Assembly: GCF_028736035.1 (NCBI RefSeq) | Contig: NZ_CP117866.1 | Location: 5,518,001-5,582,000, forward strand | Length of the DNA stretch: 64,000 nucleotides | Reading direction: 5' to 3' | From: Streptomyces sp. T12 | GTDB taxonomy: Bacteria > Actinomycetota > Actinomycetes > Streptomycetales > Streptomycetaceae | In this document: positions 43,197-51,580 of the stretch, in pieces | Numbering within the stretch: position 1 is the first letter of the stretch | Layout: the number at the start of each line of letters is the position of its first letter | The notes under the pieces: generated by a model | The model's database searches: none | What the model saw: the letters and a program-made list of their open reading frames with translations, nothing else | Told to the model about the DNA's origin: nothing | Made by a program: the position numbers and the translations under genes

Positions 43197-44333
43197 ATGC
43201 CGCGCACGCTCGTCGTCACCAACGACTTCCCACCCCGCCAGGGCGGTATCGAGACCTTCGTCCACGCCATGACGGTCCGCTTCCCGCCCGACCGCGTCGT
43301 CGTCTACACCTCCTCCACCCCGGGCCACCTCGCCCACGACGCCCGGCTGCCGTTCCCCGTGATCCGGGACCGCACCCGCATGCTGCTGCCGACCCGGCGG
43401 ATCACGACCCGGGCGGTGGGGCTGGCCCGCCAGTTCGACTGCGACAGCGTCTGGTTCGGGGCCGCGGCCCCGCTCGGGCTGATGGCCGACGAGCTGCGCC
43501 GCCGTACGGACGTCGAGCGGCTGGTCGCCACGACACACGGGCACGAGGTGTGGTGGGCGCGCACACCCGGCGCCCGGGGGATGCTGCGCCGCATCGGTGC
43601 CAGGGTGGACTGCGTCACCCACCTCGGCGCGTACACCAGGGCGCGGATCGCCGCCGCCGTCGGCCCCGAGGCGGCGGCACGCATGCGGCGACTGGCCCCC
43701 GGCGTCGACCCGGACGCCTTCCACGGCTCCGCGGACGGCGCGGCCCGGGTGCGCCAGGCGTACGGTCTCGGCAGCCGGCCCGTCGTGCTGTGCGCGGCAC
43801 GGCTGATCCCCCGCAAGGGCCAGGACACCCTCGTACGTGCGCTGCGCCTGGTGCACCGCACCGTCCCCGACGCGGCCCTGCTCCTGGTCGGCGACGGCCC
43901 GTACGACCGTGCCCTGCGCCGGCTCGTGGCCGAGCAGGGGCTGACCGGCTCCGTGCTCTTCGCGGGCGGACATCCGCACGAGGAGATGCCCGACTTCTAC
44001 GCCGCCGCCCAGGTGTTCGCCATGCCGTGCCGTACCCGCCGGGCGGGCATGGAGGTGGAGGGTCTCGGGATCGTCTTCCTGGAGGCCGCCGCGGCGGGAC
44101 TGCCGATCGTCGTCGGCGACTCGGGCGGCGCACCGGACACGGTGCGGGACGGGGAGACGGGGTTCCTGGTCGACGGCCATGACGTACGAGTGCTCGCGGA
44201 CCGGCTGACGGCGCTCCTGGACGACGCCTCACTCGCCCAGGAGATGGGCCGCAAGGGGCGCGAACGGGTGCGTCAGGAGTGGGGCTGGGACCAGGGCTAC
44301 GGGCAGCTGGCGAGCTTGCTGGGCGTGAGCTGA
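43197..44333 (+). CDS. GT4 family glycosyltransferase (PimB-like)
   Basis: 378 residues. PRTLVVTNDFPPRQGGIETFVHAM at the start, VVLCAARLIPRKGQDTLVRALRL in the middle and GLGIVFLEAAAAGLPIVVGDSGGAPDTVRDGETGFLV in the C-terminal half are typical of GT-B retaining enzymes related to phosphatidylinositol mannosyltransferases. It begins 6 bases after the fusion gene, so the two probably build one glycan or glycolipid. Confidence 0.92.
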   Translation: MPRTLVVTNDFPPRQGGIETFVHAMTVRFPPDRVVVYTSSTPGHLAHDARLPFPVIRDRTRMLLPTRRITTRAVGLARQFDCDSVWFGAAAPLGLMADELRRRTDVERLVATTHGHEVWWARTPGARGMLRRIGARVDCVTHLGAYTRARIAAAVGPEAAARMRRLAPGVDPDAFHGSADGAARVRQAYGLGSRPVVLCAARLIPRKGQDTLVRALRLVHRTVPDAALLLVGDGPYDRALRRLVAEQGLTGSVLFAGGHPHEEMPDFYAAAQVFAMPCRTRRAGMEVEGLGIVFLEAAAAGLPIVVGDSGGAPDTVRDGETGFLVDGHDVRVLADRLTALLDDASLAQEMGRKGRERVRQEWGWDQGYGQLASLLGVS

Positions 44334-44341
44334 ACGGGGCT

Positions 44342-44370
44342 CGGCGGGACGGGCACGGCCCGCCCCGCCG
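44342..44370. terminator. Hairpin between convergent GT4 and LuxR genes
   Basis: 13-base arms (44342-44354 and 44358-44370) pair with one mismatch and a 3-base loop. Confidence 0.55.
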
Positions 44371-44382
44371 ACGCCGGTGCTG

Positions 44383-44622
44383 CTACGCGCAGTTCGTCAG
44401 CCACTTGGCGACGATGCCCGCGCGGCTGCGGACGCCGTATCGGTCGAAGAGACGCTGCATGTGGGATTCCACAGTCTTGGGCGACATCCGGAGGATCCGG
44501 GCGATCTCCTTTCCGGAGTAGCCCTCGGCGACGAGGGCGACGATCTCGGCCTGCCGTCTGCTGAGTCGCATGGTGTCGTTCTGCCGGCCAGGTCCTCCGT
44601 GCTGTGCTGCTGGCGTGCTCAA
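44383..44622 (-). CDS. Small LuxR-type DNA-binding protein
   Basis: 79 residues from TTG 44622, which has GGAGAGG 9 bases upstream; ATG 44571 would give a bare 62-residue HTH. The HTH is MRLSRRQAEIVALVAEGYSGKEIARILRMSPKTVESHMQRLFDRYGVRSRAGIVAKWL. There is no receiver or ligand domain. It is divergent from the large LuxR/ATPase regulator and may belong to the lasso cluster regulation. Confidence 0.8.
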   Translation of the reverse strand: MSTPAAQHGGPGRQNDTMRLSRRQAEIVALVAEGYSGKEIARILRMSPKTVESHMQRLFDRYGVRSRAGIVAKWLTNCA

Positions 44623-44724
44623 CGTGATCTGCCTCTCCGGTTTCGGTGGGGCTGCACATGCAAGGCCCAAACTGCGAAGTTGCGGCCGCACAAGATCCTG
44701 ACGTGTATCGGGCCGTCGCGCGCC

Positions 44725-44781
44725 GGGGGAGTCCCGGGGGGACCCAGGCCGCCGAGGGGCGTTTTGGGGGGAAGCCGGGGG
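44725..44781 (+). other. G-run cluster, possible G-quadruplex
   Basis: Five runs of four to six G lie within 57 bases (44725, 44736, 44756, 44766, 44777) on the plus strand, between the divergent LuxR genes. An AT-rich stretch at 44790-44830 follows. This could form a G-quadruplex near the regulator promoter. No gene is seen in 44623-44921. Confidence 0.5.
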
Positions 44782-44921
44782 TCGAATTGCCGTGAATAAA
44801 CCGCTATTTAATGCTTCGGAAAAGGATGAAGTGCGACGGGTGACAGGTGAACGAAAGGCGAAGTGCGTGGTGCGCTCACACACGAAATGATCAATGAACG
44901 GGGATCGGAACGGGGGAGCGT

Positions 44922-47831
44922 GTGCAAAGCGGCTGGTTCGGCCTTGCGGAGAGACAACGGGAAGGAGAACGGATACGGAGCGCCCTGGCAGACGTCGTGT
45001 CAGGGCGCGGACGGGTGCTGCTCGTCGAGGGAGAACCCGGATCCGGCCGGTCCGCCGTGCTCGGCGGCGTGGGCGAGAGCGCGCGGGACGCCGGACTGCG
45101 GGTCCTGACCGCCCGCGGAAGCACCGAGGAACGCGGTGTGCCGTACGGACTGTGCCTGCAGCTCTTCGAGGCGCTGCTCGACGAGACCGAGCAGCCGGGA
45201 ACCGACGAGGCCCGGCCCCTGCTCGATCCGCTCAGGAAGCCGCCCACGCAGGCGGAGGGCCGGGCGATGGCCCGGATACTGCACCGGCTCGCGGTCCGGC
45301 TCGCCGCACGGGCCCCGCTGGCCCTGCTGGTCGACGACATGCAGTGGGCCGACGAGCCCTCGCTGCAGTTCCTGTCCCACCTCGCCAACCGCCTGGACGA
45401 CCGGCCCGTGCTGCTCGCCGTCACCACGACCGCACCCGACCAGGACGGACCGGCCAGACGGACCGCCGACCTGCTGGCACGACTGGGCTCCACCGTCCCG
45501 CTGTGGCTGGCGCCGCTGACCGAGGCGGCGACCGGGGCCGTCGTGCGCAGCCACTGGGCCGGGGCGGCGGAGGACGGCTTCACGGCCGTCTGCCACGAAC
45601 TGACCGGGGGCAATCCGTTCCTGCTCCACGCACTGTGCGCCGAAGCCGTCGACCAGGGGCTGCGGCCCAACGCGGCGCGCATCGGCGACCTCCGTACGAC
45701 CCTGCCCCGCAGCGTCGTACGGCAGAGCCGGCTCAGACTGGCGAGCCTCACCCCGGAGGCGGCCCGCACGGTCGAGGCAGTGGCGGTCTTCGACGCGACC
45801 GGCGCCACCGTCGACGAGGCCGCCCAGGCCGCGGACCTCACGGCAGAAGCGGCACACGAAGCCGCCACGGAAGCCGTCGCCGCCGGCCTGCTGCGGGACG
45901 GGGAGCACCTGCGGCTCGCCCAGCCCCTGTTGCGCACCGCGGTGGCCGCCCTGACCTCGCCGGCCTCGCGGGAGCGCGCCCACCGGGCCGCCGCCGGGGC
46001 GCTCGCGGCCCGCAACGCCCCCGTCTCCGCGGTCGCCGAGCACCTCCTGCACACCCCGCCCGCGGCCGACGCGTGGGCCGAGTCGGTGCTGCGCGGCGCC
46101 GCGCGCCAGACCCTGGCGGACGGCCGCGCGGACAAGTCGGTCCAGCTGCTCAGGCGCGCTCTGCGCGAACAGGCCCCCACCACAAGGGAGTACGACCTGC
46201 TCACCGAACTCGGAGCCGCGGCACTGGCCGCCGAGAGCCCCGAGGCGCTCCCCCATCTGCGCCAGGCCATGGAGAAGGCGCCCACCGCCACGACACGGGT
46301 GGCCACGGGCCTGCACTATGCGCGAGCCCTGACCCGGGAGCACCGGCATCCGGCCGCGCTTGCCCTGCTCAGAGAGCTGTCGTGCTCGCTGCCCAGCGGC
46401 GAGGAGCGGCTGCGCACCCGGCTCGACGCCATCACGGCCCTGGTCTCGCTGGCCAGCGTGGGCACCCGTGCCGACGCCCGCGCCCTCGTCCACTCCCGGT
46501 ACCCCGCGCGCACCGCCGGCGGACCGGAGGCGACGCTGCTGCGGGCCCTGCGCCTGGTGGTCGACCGGGACCACGGAGCCACCGCGAGCACCCTGGTCCG
46601 GCAGATCAACAGCATGCTGCGGATCACCGAGTTCGCGCCCGACGGGCTGACCGGACTCCCCGCCGTCCACCTCGTTGTCTGCGTCCTGGCGTGCACCGGC
46701 CGGCTCTCCGAGGCGCGCGGCCTGCTCCTGGACACCCTGCCCCACAGCACCGACACCCGCGCAGCGGAACACCAGTCGGACTCCGTGGGGCTGCAGGCCA
46801 TGCTGGCGTACGGGCTGGGCGAACTGGACGACGCGGAGCGATACGCCCGTGCCGTGCTCGACTTACGGGCCGATGACCGGCCGCCCGGACTGGGGGTCCC
46901 GCTGGCCGCGTCCGTGCTGGGGCACGTCCTGCTGGAGCGGGGCGACCGGGAGGCGGCGGGGCGGGTGCTGCGGGACAGCGTGCCGTCGGGGAAGCCGCCC
47001 GAGCAGCTGCTCTTCGCCCCGCTGTGGGAGGCGCGGGCCCGGCTCTGTGCCGAACTGGGGCGGCTCGACGAGGCGCTGGACATCTGGCGGCACGCCCGCT
47101 GGCTGACGTCCGACGGGCGGCTGGGGCTGCGGGTGACCGGAGCGTGGCACCATGTCGCGCTGGCCCTGATCGTGGCGGGCCGCGAGGACGAGGCACGGGC
47201 CATGATCCGGCGGGAGACGGAGTCCGCGCAGGAACTCGGCGCGCCCGTGCCGTTGGCGCTGGTCCACCGGGTGGACGGCGCGCTCGGCGGCGGCAGTCAC
47301 GGGCTGGAGGAACTGCAGCGAGCCGTGGCGCTGCTGTCGCCCTCCGAGCAGCCGCTCCAACTGGCGGCTGCCCTGGTGCAGTTGGGCTCGGTGCAGCGCC
47401 GCTCGCGTCAGCGTGCCGCGGCCCGGCGCTCCCTGACCCAGGGGCGGGAGATCGCCCGGGAGTGCGGTGCGCGGGCACTGGTGGAGCTGGCCGAGGCGGA
47501 GATGCGGGTGCTCGGGGCGCGGCCCGTGCGCGGCGGCATCAACCGGCTGACGCCCAGCGAGCAGCGGGTGGCGGAGCTGGCGCGGGCCGGGGTGCCCAAC
47601 CGGGAGATCGCGCGCGGTCTGTTCGTGTCCGTCAAGACCGTGGAATGGCACCTCAGCCACGTGTACCGCAAGCTCGGTGTCCGGTCCCGGCACGAGCTGC
47701 CCTCGGTACTGCCCCAGGAGACCGATGCGCCGGCCCCCGCGTCAGCCCACCAACGGCCGCCGGAACCCCCGCACCGCCAGCAGGATGCCGAGCGCCGCGA
47801 CTCCGGCACTCGCGGCCAGGGCGCCCCCTAG
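44922..47831 (+). CDS. LuxR-family ATPase regulator (LAL type) with TTA codon
   Basis: 969 residues from GTG 44922. Walker A is GEPGSGRS (37-44), Walker B near LALLVDDMQWAD, followed by long helical repeats; the C-terminal HTH is LTPSEQRVAELARAGVPNREIARGLFVSVKTVEWHLSHVYRKLGVRSRHEL. This is a typical pathway activator of Streptomyces biosynthetic clusters. A rare TTA leucine codon at 46863-46865 (residue 648) makes it dependent on the bldA tRNA. It is convergent with, and overlaps by 90 bases, the exporter permease of the lasso cluster. Confidence 0.92.
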   Translation: MQSGWFGLAERQREGERIRSALADVVSGRGRVLLVEGEPGSGRSAVLGGVGESARDAGLRVLTARGSTEERGVPYGLCLQLFEALLDETEQPGTDEARPLLDPLRKPPTQAEGRAMARILHRLAVRLAARAPLALLVDDMQWADEPSLQFLSHLANRLDDRPVLLAVTTTAPDQDGPARRTADLLARLGSTVPLWLAPLTEAATGAVVRSHWAGAAEDGFTAVCHELTGGNPFLLHALCAEAVDQGLRPNAARIGDLRTTLPRSVVRQSRLRLASLTPEAARTVEAVAVFDATGATVDEAAQAADLTAEAAHEAATEAVAAGLLRDGEHLRLAQPLLRTAVAALTSPASRERAHRAAAGALAARNAPVSAVAEHLLHTPPAADAWAESVLRGAARQTLADGRADKSVQLLRRALREQAPTTREYDLLTELGAAALAAESPEALPHLRQAMEKAPTATTRVATGLHYARALTREHRHPAALALLRELSCSLPSGEERLRTRLDAITALVSLASVGTRADARALVHSRYPARTAGGPEATLLRALRLVVDRDHGATASTLVRQINSMLRITEFAPDGLTGLPAVHLVVCVLACTGRLSEARGLLLDTLPHSTDTRAAEHQSDSVGLQAMLAYGLGELDDAERYARAVLDLRADDRPPGLGVPLAASVLGHVLLERGDREAAGRVLRDSVPSGKPPEQLLFAPLWEARARLCAELGRLDEALDIWRHARWLTSDGRLGLRVTGAWHHVALALIVAGREDEARAMIRRETESAQELGAPVPLALVHRVDGALGGGSHGLEELQRAVALLSPSEQPLQLAAALVQLGSVQRRSRQRAAARRSLTQGREIARECGARALVELAEAEMRVLGARPVRGGINRLTPSEQRVAELARAGVPNREIARGLFVSVKTVEWHLSHVYRKLGVRSRHELPSVLPQETDAPAPASAHQRPPEPPHRQQDAERRDSGTRGQGAP
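46863..46865 (+). promoter_or_regulatory. TTA codon (bldA-dependent control)
   Basis: In-frame TTA at codon 648 of the LAL regulator. TTA is rare in Streptomyces and is read by the developmentally regulated bldA tRNA, so translation of the regulator may wait for development. Confidence 0.75.
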
Positions 47832-48617
47832 CCCGCCGAGGTCGGGCGTGCCCAGGCAGAGGCTTCGCGAGGCGTCGACGGCGTAACTGAGCGGGTTGGC
47901 ACGGGCGATCACCTGGAGCCAGAACGGCATGCCGTCCACCGGGGCGAACGCGCTCGACCCGAACATCAGCGGGAACGTGGCCACCCCGGCGATGCTCTGC
48001 ATGGCGTCGAGGCTGCGCAGCCAACAGCTCAGGGCCAGGAAGACCCAGGTCAGCGCCCAGATGACAAAGCCGGCCAGGGCGACGGCGGCCGCGGTGCCGA
48101 GGATCCCGCCGGGCGGCGAGTAGCCGAACAGCGCCCACGCGAACACCGTCATGATCACCATCTGGACGCAGCAGCGCAGCAGATCGGCGAAGCCGCGGGC
48201 GAACAGGACCGAGGACAGGCCGATGGGCAGCGAACGCAGCCGCGCCATCACGCCGTTCTCCATGTCCCGGCTGAGAATGGCACCCGAGGCGGCCGCCGAA
48301 CCGATCCCGCTCGTCACCAGCAACGCCGGCAGCAGAAACTCCATGTACGGCACCCCGCTCGGCAGCAGCGCGGGATCGACCATGCTGCCGAAGAGCTGGC
48401 CGAGCACCACGAGCAGCAGCAGCGGCTGGAGGAGTTTGATCACCAGCACCCGGCGGTCGGCGAACTGGGACCACAGCGCGCGCTTGGTGAGGACGAGGAC
48501 TTGCGTGACCGGACCGCTGCCGCGCCAGCGCTCCCCGCAGCCGCGCAGCCCGGCCGCGGCGTGGGCGCGGCCGGGGGCACTCGCCGACGCCGACGAGCTG
48601 TCGACCAGGGCTTTCAT
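47742..48617 (-). CDS. ABC-2 type transporter permease (DrrB-like)
   Basis: 291 residues from ATG 48617. After an Ala/Ser-rich tail there are six hydrophobic segments typical of DrrB-like ABC-2 permeases (RRVLVIKLLQPLLLLVVLGQLFGSM, VIWALTWVFLALSCWLRS, ANPLSYAVDASRSL). It pairs with the ATPase gene upstream; between them is an array of SD-ATG repeats. The pair probably exports the lasso peptide. Confidence 0.9.
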   Translation of the reverse strand: MKALVDSSSASASAPGRAHAAAGLRGCGERWRGSGPVTQVLVLTKRALWSQFADRRVLVIKLLQPLLLLVVLGQLFGSMVDPALLPSGVPYMEFLLPALLVTSGIGSAAASGAILSRDMENGVMARLRSLPIGLSSVLFARGFADLLRCCVQMVIMTVFAWALFGYSPPGGILGTAAAVALAGFVIWALTWVFLALSCWLRSLDAMQSIAGVATFPLMFGSSAFAPVDGMPFWLQVIARANPLSYAVDASRSLCLGTPDLGGLGGALAASAGVAALGILLAVRGFRRPLVG

Positions 48618-48673
48618 GGGCGCTCCTTCATGGACGCTCCTTCATGGGCGCTCCTTCATCGACGCTCCTTCAT
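48614..48673 (-). repeat. Four 14-nt repeats forming coupled 5-codon reading frames
   Basis: On the minus strand, ATGAAGGAGCGnCC (n = C or T; the first unit ends CG) recurs every 14 bases. Each unit is a frame of five codons and a stop (MKERR or MKERP), at 48673-48656, 48659-48642, 48645-48628 and 48631-48614. Each stop overlaps the next start by ATGA, and each AAGGAG is 5 bases before the next ATG. The last one overlaps the permease start. The first starts in the ATPase stop. Confidence 0.85.
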
Positions 48674-49638
48674 GGCCGCTCCTGCGCTGCCGCCTCCGAG
48701 GAGCGGTGCCCGCTCCCGGTGAGCGCCAGGTACACGTCGTCGAGGGTGGGAGAGCTCAACTCCAGCCCGGCCAGGGCGACACCGGCCGTGTCCAGTGCCC
48801 GGACCACGGCCGGCACCTCGGCGGACGACTCCACGGGTACGCCGACGGCCGACCCGTCGGCGCCCGGTGCCGGGCGCAGGCCCGAGCGGCGCAGCGCGTC
48901 CTCGGCGGCCGCCCGCTGTCCGGGCCCGGCGAAGGACAGCTGCACCGTGAGCGTGCCGACGCGCGCCTTGAGTTCGCGGGCCGTGCCCGTCGCGGCCACC
49001 TCACCGGAGTCGAGCACCACGATGCTGTCCGCGAGCCGGTCGGCCTCCTCCAGATACTGGGTCGTCAGCAGGACGGCCACACCGTCCGCGGCCAGTGCCT
49101 CGACGATCTCCCACAACTGGACACGGCTCGCCGGGTCGAGGCCGGTGGTCGGCTCGTCCAGGAACAGCACATCCGGCCGGCCCACCAGCCCGATGGCCAG
49201 ATCGAGGCGCCGGCGCATACCGCCGGAGTAGGTGCGGGCCGGCCGCCGGGCCGCGTGCTCGAGCCCGAAGGCGGCGAGGAGTTCCTCGCTGCGCCGCCGT
49301 GCCGCACGGGGGCTCGCCCCCAGCAGCCGTGCCACGAGCAGCAGGTTGGCGTGGCCGGTCAGCCGGTCGTCGACGGCGGCGAACTGCCCGGTCAGACCGA
49401 TCCGGCGGCGTACCTGACGCCCCTGGCGGACCACGTCGTGGCCCGCCACCACGGCCGAGCCCGAGGTGGGCGGCAGCGCGGTGGTGAGGACGTTGATCAG
49501 TGTCGTCTTGCCCGCACCGTTGTGCCCCAGCAGCCCCAGCACGGACCCGGCGCGCACCCGGAGGCTGACATCGTGCAGGGCGCGCACCTCGCCGAACGTG
49601 CGCCCGACCCGCCGGGCCTCGATCATGGTGGCGCTCAT
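48670..49638 (-). CDS. ABC transporter ATP-binding protein (DrrA-like)
   Basis: 322 residues. Walker A GHNGAGKTT, signature SGGMRRRLDLA, Walker B VLFLDEPTTGLD, and the Q-loop TGQFAAVDDRLTG are all present, plus a C-terminal extension of DrrA type. It overlaps the dioxygenase stop by ATGA and precedes the permease via the tandem repeats. It is the likely lasso-peptide exporter ATPase. Confidence 0.94.
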   Translation of the reverse strand: MSATMIEARRVGRTFGEVRALHDVSLRVRAGSVLGLLGHNGAGKTTLINVLTTALPPTSGSAVVAGHDVVRQGRQVRRRIGLTGQFAAVDDRLTGHANLLLVARLLGASPRAARRRSEELLAAFGLEHAARRPARTYSGGMRRRLDLAIGLVGRPDVLFLDEPTTGLDPASRVQLWEIVEALAADGVAVLLTTQYLEEADRLADSIVVLDSGEVAATGTARELKARVGTLTVQLSFAGPGQRAAAEDALRRSGLRPAPGADGSAVGVPVESSAEVPAVVRALDTAGVALAGLELSSPTLDDVYLALTGSGHRSSEAAAQERP

Positions 49639-50522
49639 GCGCGGGAGTACGGCGTGACGTCCATGCCCGGGTACAGCTCCGCCAGCCCGGCCACGGTCTC
49701 CCGGTTCCAGTACGGCGAGCCGGGCGCGGGGAAGCCCAGCAGCTCACGCTGGCGTGGGGAGGCCTGCGCCATGAACCGGCACAGGGCGGGACCGTCGGCC
49801 GAGGCGGGGGAGCCCACCCAGGTCTGCTTGTCCAGCCAGATCGAGTCCGCGGCATGGAAGTTGAGGTACAGGGCGAAGCGGTGGCCGCTCTCGTCGCGCA
49901 CCGCGGAGCACCGGTGCACGGTGGTCCCCGTGAGCAGCAGCACCGAGCCGGCACGGGCGGGGACCGGCTCCTCCAGCTCGTACAGCCAGGGGAACTCGGC
50001 GCGGCTGTAGGCGGAGTATCCCGAGGAGAGCAGGGGCACGTCGGCGGTGTGCTTCCTGGGCACCACACAGGTGGGCCCGAGCTCCTCGGTGACGTCGGAG
50101 AGGTAGACGATCGCGAGGACGCGCTGGTACACGCCGTCCCCCCGGGGCGGGACCAGCGTGTTGCGGCCCCAGGCCTCGTTGTGCAGCTGCTGGGTGTGGG
50201 CGGGCGCGATCCGGCTGCCGTACTTGGCCTGCATGATCGAGTCACCCAGCCGGACGTCCCGGGTGCCGAGCACGCGCTCCACGCCCGAGATCAACTCCGG
50301 GTGGAGCGACAGGTGGTTGAGCGCGGGCGGCTCGTACGGGAATCCGGCCGACCTCTTCAGGGTCGCGTACCGCTCGGGCGTGCGCAGCCGTTCGGCGCTG
50401 TCCGGGAAATAACGCAGCGTTGCCTCCCGCGCCTTTTCCAGATCCGCCCCGGAAACGAAGTCGTCCACCAGGACATAGCCGTCGCGGTGCAGTTTTTCCA
50501 CCTGCTCGTCAGTGATACGCAT
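49635..50522 (-). CDS. Phytanoyl-CoA dioxygenase family (Fe/2-oxoglutarate) protein
   Basis: 295 residues from ATG 50522 with GGGAGG upstream; the frame is open a little further. The fold is shown by YVLVDDFVSGADLEKARE, a first metal motif HNEAW (HxE type), a later HRCSAVR with the distal His, and RFALYLNFHAADSIW with the 2-oxoglutarate Arg. PhyH enzymes hydroxylate small molecules and some RiPPs. The divergent position next to the precursor gene and coupling to the exporter genes suggest a tailoring hydroxylase. Confidence 0.85.
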   Translation of the reverse strand: MRITDEQVEKLHRDGYVLVDDFVSGADLEKAREATLRYFPDSAERLRTPERYATLKRSAGFPYEPPALNHLSLHPELISGVERVLGTRDVRLGDSIMQAKYGSRIAPAHTQQLHNEAWGRNTLVPPRGDGVYQRVLAIVYLSDVTEELGPTCVVPRKHTADVPLLSSGYSAYSRAEFPWLYELEEPVPARAGSVLLLTGTTVHRCSAVRDESGHRFALYLNFHAADSIWLDKQTWVGSPASADGPALCRFMAQASPRQRELLGFPAPGSPYWNRETVAGLAELYPGMDVTPYSRA

Positions 50523-50590
50523 ATCCGCCTCCCGGCCGCCATCTCCTTTGCTCACAGTAACCGCCGGGGCGGCCATCCGACTGTAGGTGA

Positions 50591-50644
50591 TTTCCCCTCA
50601 GGGAAATTCAGCAGGGGAAAGAAACCAGGTGAAAGGGACCTGGT
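50591..50644. promoter_or_regulatory. Inverted repeats in the divergent lasso promoter region
   Basis: TTTCCC-CTCA-GGGAAA (50591-50606) and ACCAGGT-n7-ACCTGGT (50624-50644) lie in the 236-base gap between the dioxygenase and precursor genes. They are candidate sites for the cluster regulator. No certain -35/-10 pair was found. Confidence 0.45.
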
Positions 50645-50758
50645 GATTCTTCGGAATGTCGCCGACGGCTCTCCGTACGCCAGAGTGGAGGCACGGAAAC
50701 GGTCCTGCCGGTCCGGATCCGATGTTCACGTCCACAAGTTATTGAGGAGGTGCTCGAC

Positions 50759-50878
50759 ATGCAGGAGAAGATCGAGATCACGGTCGACGACTTCGAGTTC
50801 GTCGGCGAGCTCGACGAGGTCACCATGGGCTGGAGCGGTCCGACCGACGACACGTTCGACGGCGACTGGACCCCGTGA
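50759..50878 (+). CDS. Lasso peptide precursor (A), 39 residues
   Basis: ATG 50759 with GAGGAGG upstream. The 39 residues divide into a 23-residue acidic leader ending EVTM, with Thr at position -2 as lasso peptidases require, and a 16-residue core GWSGPTDDTFDGDWTP. Gly1 and an Asp at 7 or 8 could form the macrolactam. The core has four Asp and no basic residue. No YxxP leader motif is seen. B2, cyclase and B1 genes follow on the same strand, which strongly supports the call. The frame is short and easily missed. Confidence 0.88.
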   Translation: MQEKIEITVDDFEFVGELDEVTMGWSGPTDDTFDGDWTP

Positions 50879-50926
50879 GCGACCTCGCTCCTTGGGTGGC
50901 GGAAGTGATTCCGTCCCGGTGAAACC

Positions 50927-50966
50927 CCAGGCGTGGCCTTTCCTTCGGTGGAAAGGCCACGCCTGG
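50927..50966 (+). terminator. Intercistronic hairpin after the precursor gene
   Basis: Perfect 17-bp stem (50927-50943 with 50950-50966) and a 6-base TTCGGT loop, extended by outer GTGAAACCC/GGGTTTCAT arms. It lies 48 bases after the precursor stop and 63 before the B2 start. It probably acts as a partial terminator that keeps the precursor transcript abundant, or protects its 3' end. Confidence 0.75.
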
Positions 50967-51029
50967 CCCCTTCCGGGTTTCATCTGTAGCGAAACGAATT
51001 GCAGCCCGCCGAGCGAGAAAGAGGAGACC

Positions 51030-51578
51030 GTGCTTTCCGCCATTCCAGCTCTCCGGTCGGCCGCCGGATCTCCCCGCGAGACCCGGCGCGATCTGCGAAG
51101 TCGCCTGGTCCGTTCCGCACTCGGTGGCGTACGCGTGCCCGCGGAGATTCCGGTGCGCGGCCGTGAGCTGCCCCGGGCGGTCGCGGACTACCTGCGGATC
51201 GGCCGTGCCTTCCGCGGCGGTGGCCTGGCGGCCGCCCTGCCGCTGCTGCCCGAGGCCGACCCGCGCCGGCCGTGGCGAGGCGGCCGGGACGAGGCGACCG
51301 CCTTCTGCGCCCGCGCGGCCGCCTGGCAGATCCAGGGCCTCGCCCGCACCGTCGCGGGAGCCCATCTGTGCCTGCACGAATCGCTCGGTGTCTGCGCGGC
51401 GCTGCGCGGGCTCGGGTTCGACGCGGAGGTCGTCATCGGCTACCCGGTCATCGAGCACTCCGACGGCAGCGAGGAACTGCACGCCTGGCCGGCCCTGGGC
51501 GACCTGCCGCTCGTCGGCCGCGGCGGGGAGCGGCCCCTCGGCTACGTCGAACTGCTCCGCTACCCGCAGGAGGGCTGA
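51030..51578 (+). CDS. Lasso peptide biosynthesis B2 protein (leader peptidase)
   Basis: 182 residues from GTG 51030 with GAGGAG upstream. It has a transglutaminase-like fold with the catalytic set Cys114 (CLHESLGVCAAL), His151 (ELHAW) and Asp158 (GD). B2 cuts the leader after the residue following the conserved Thr. N-terminal residues 1-60 are an extra helical part compared with the usual ~150-residue B2. The gene precedes the cyclase, an unusual order. Confidence 0.9.
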   Translation: MLSAIPALRSAAGSPRETRRDLRSRLVRSALGGVRVPAEIPVRGRELPRAVADYLRIGRAFRGGGLAAALPLLPEADPRRPWRGGRDEATAFCARAAAWQIQGLARTVAGAHLCLHESLGVCAALRGLGFDAEVVIGYPVIEHSDGSEELHAWPALGDLPLVGRGGERPLGYVELLRYPQEG

Positions 51579-51580
51579 TC

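Noticed and set aside
44623..44883. Longer start for the small LuxR protein
   Set aside because: The added residues are Arg/Pro/Ser-rich with no similarity to a domain, and TTG 44622 has a good ribosome site.
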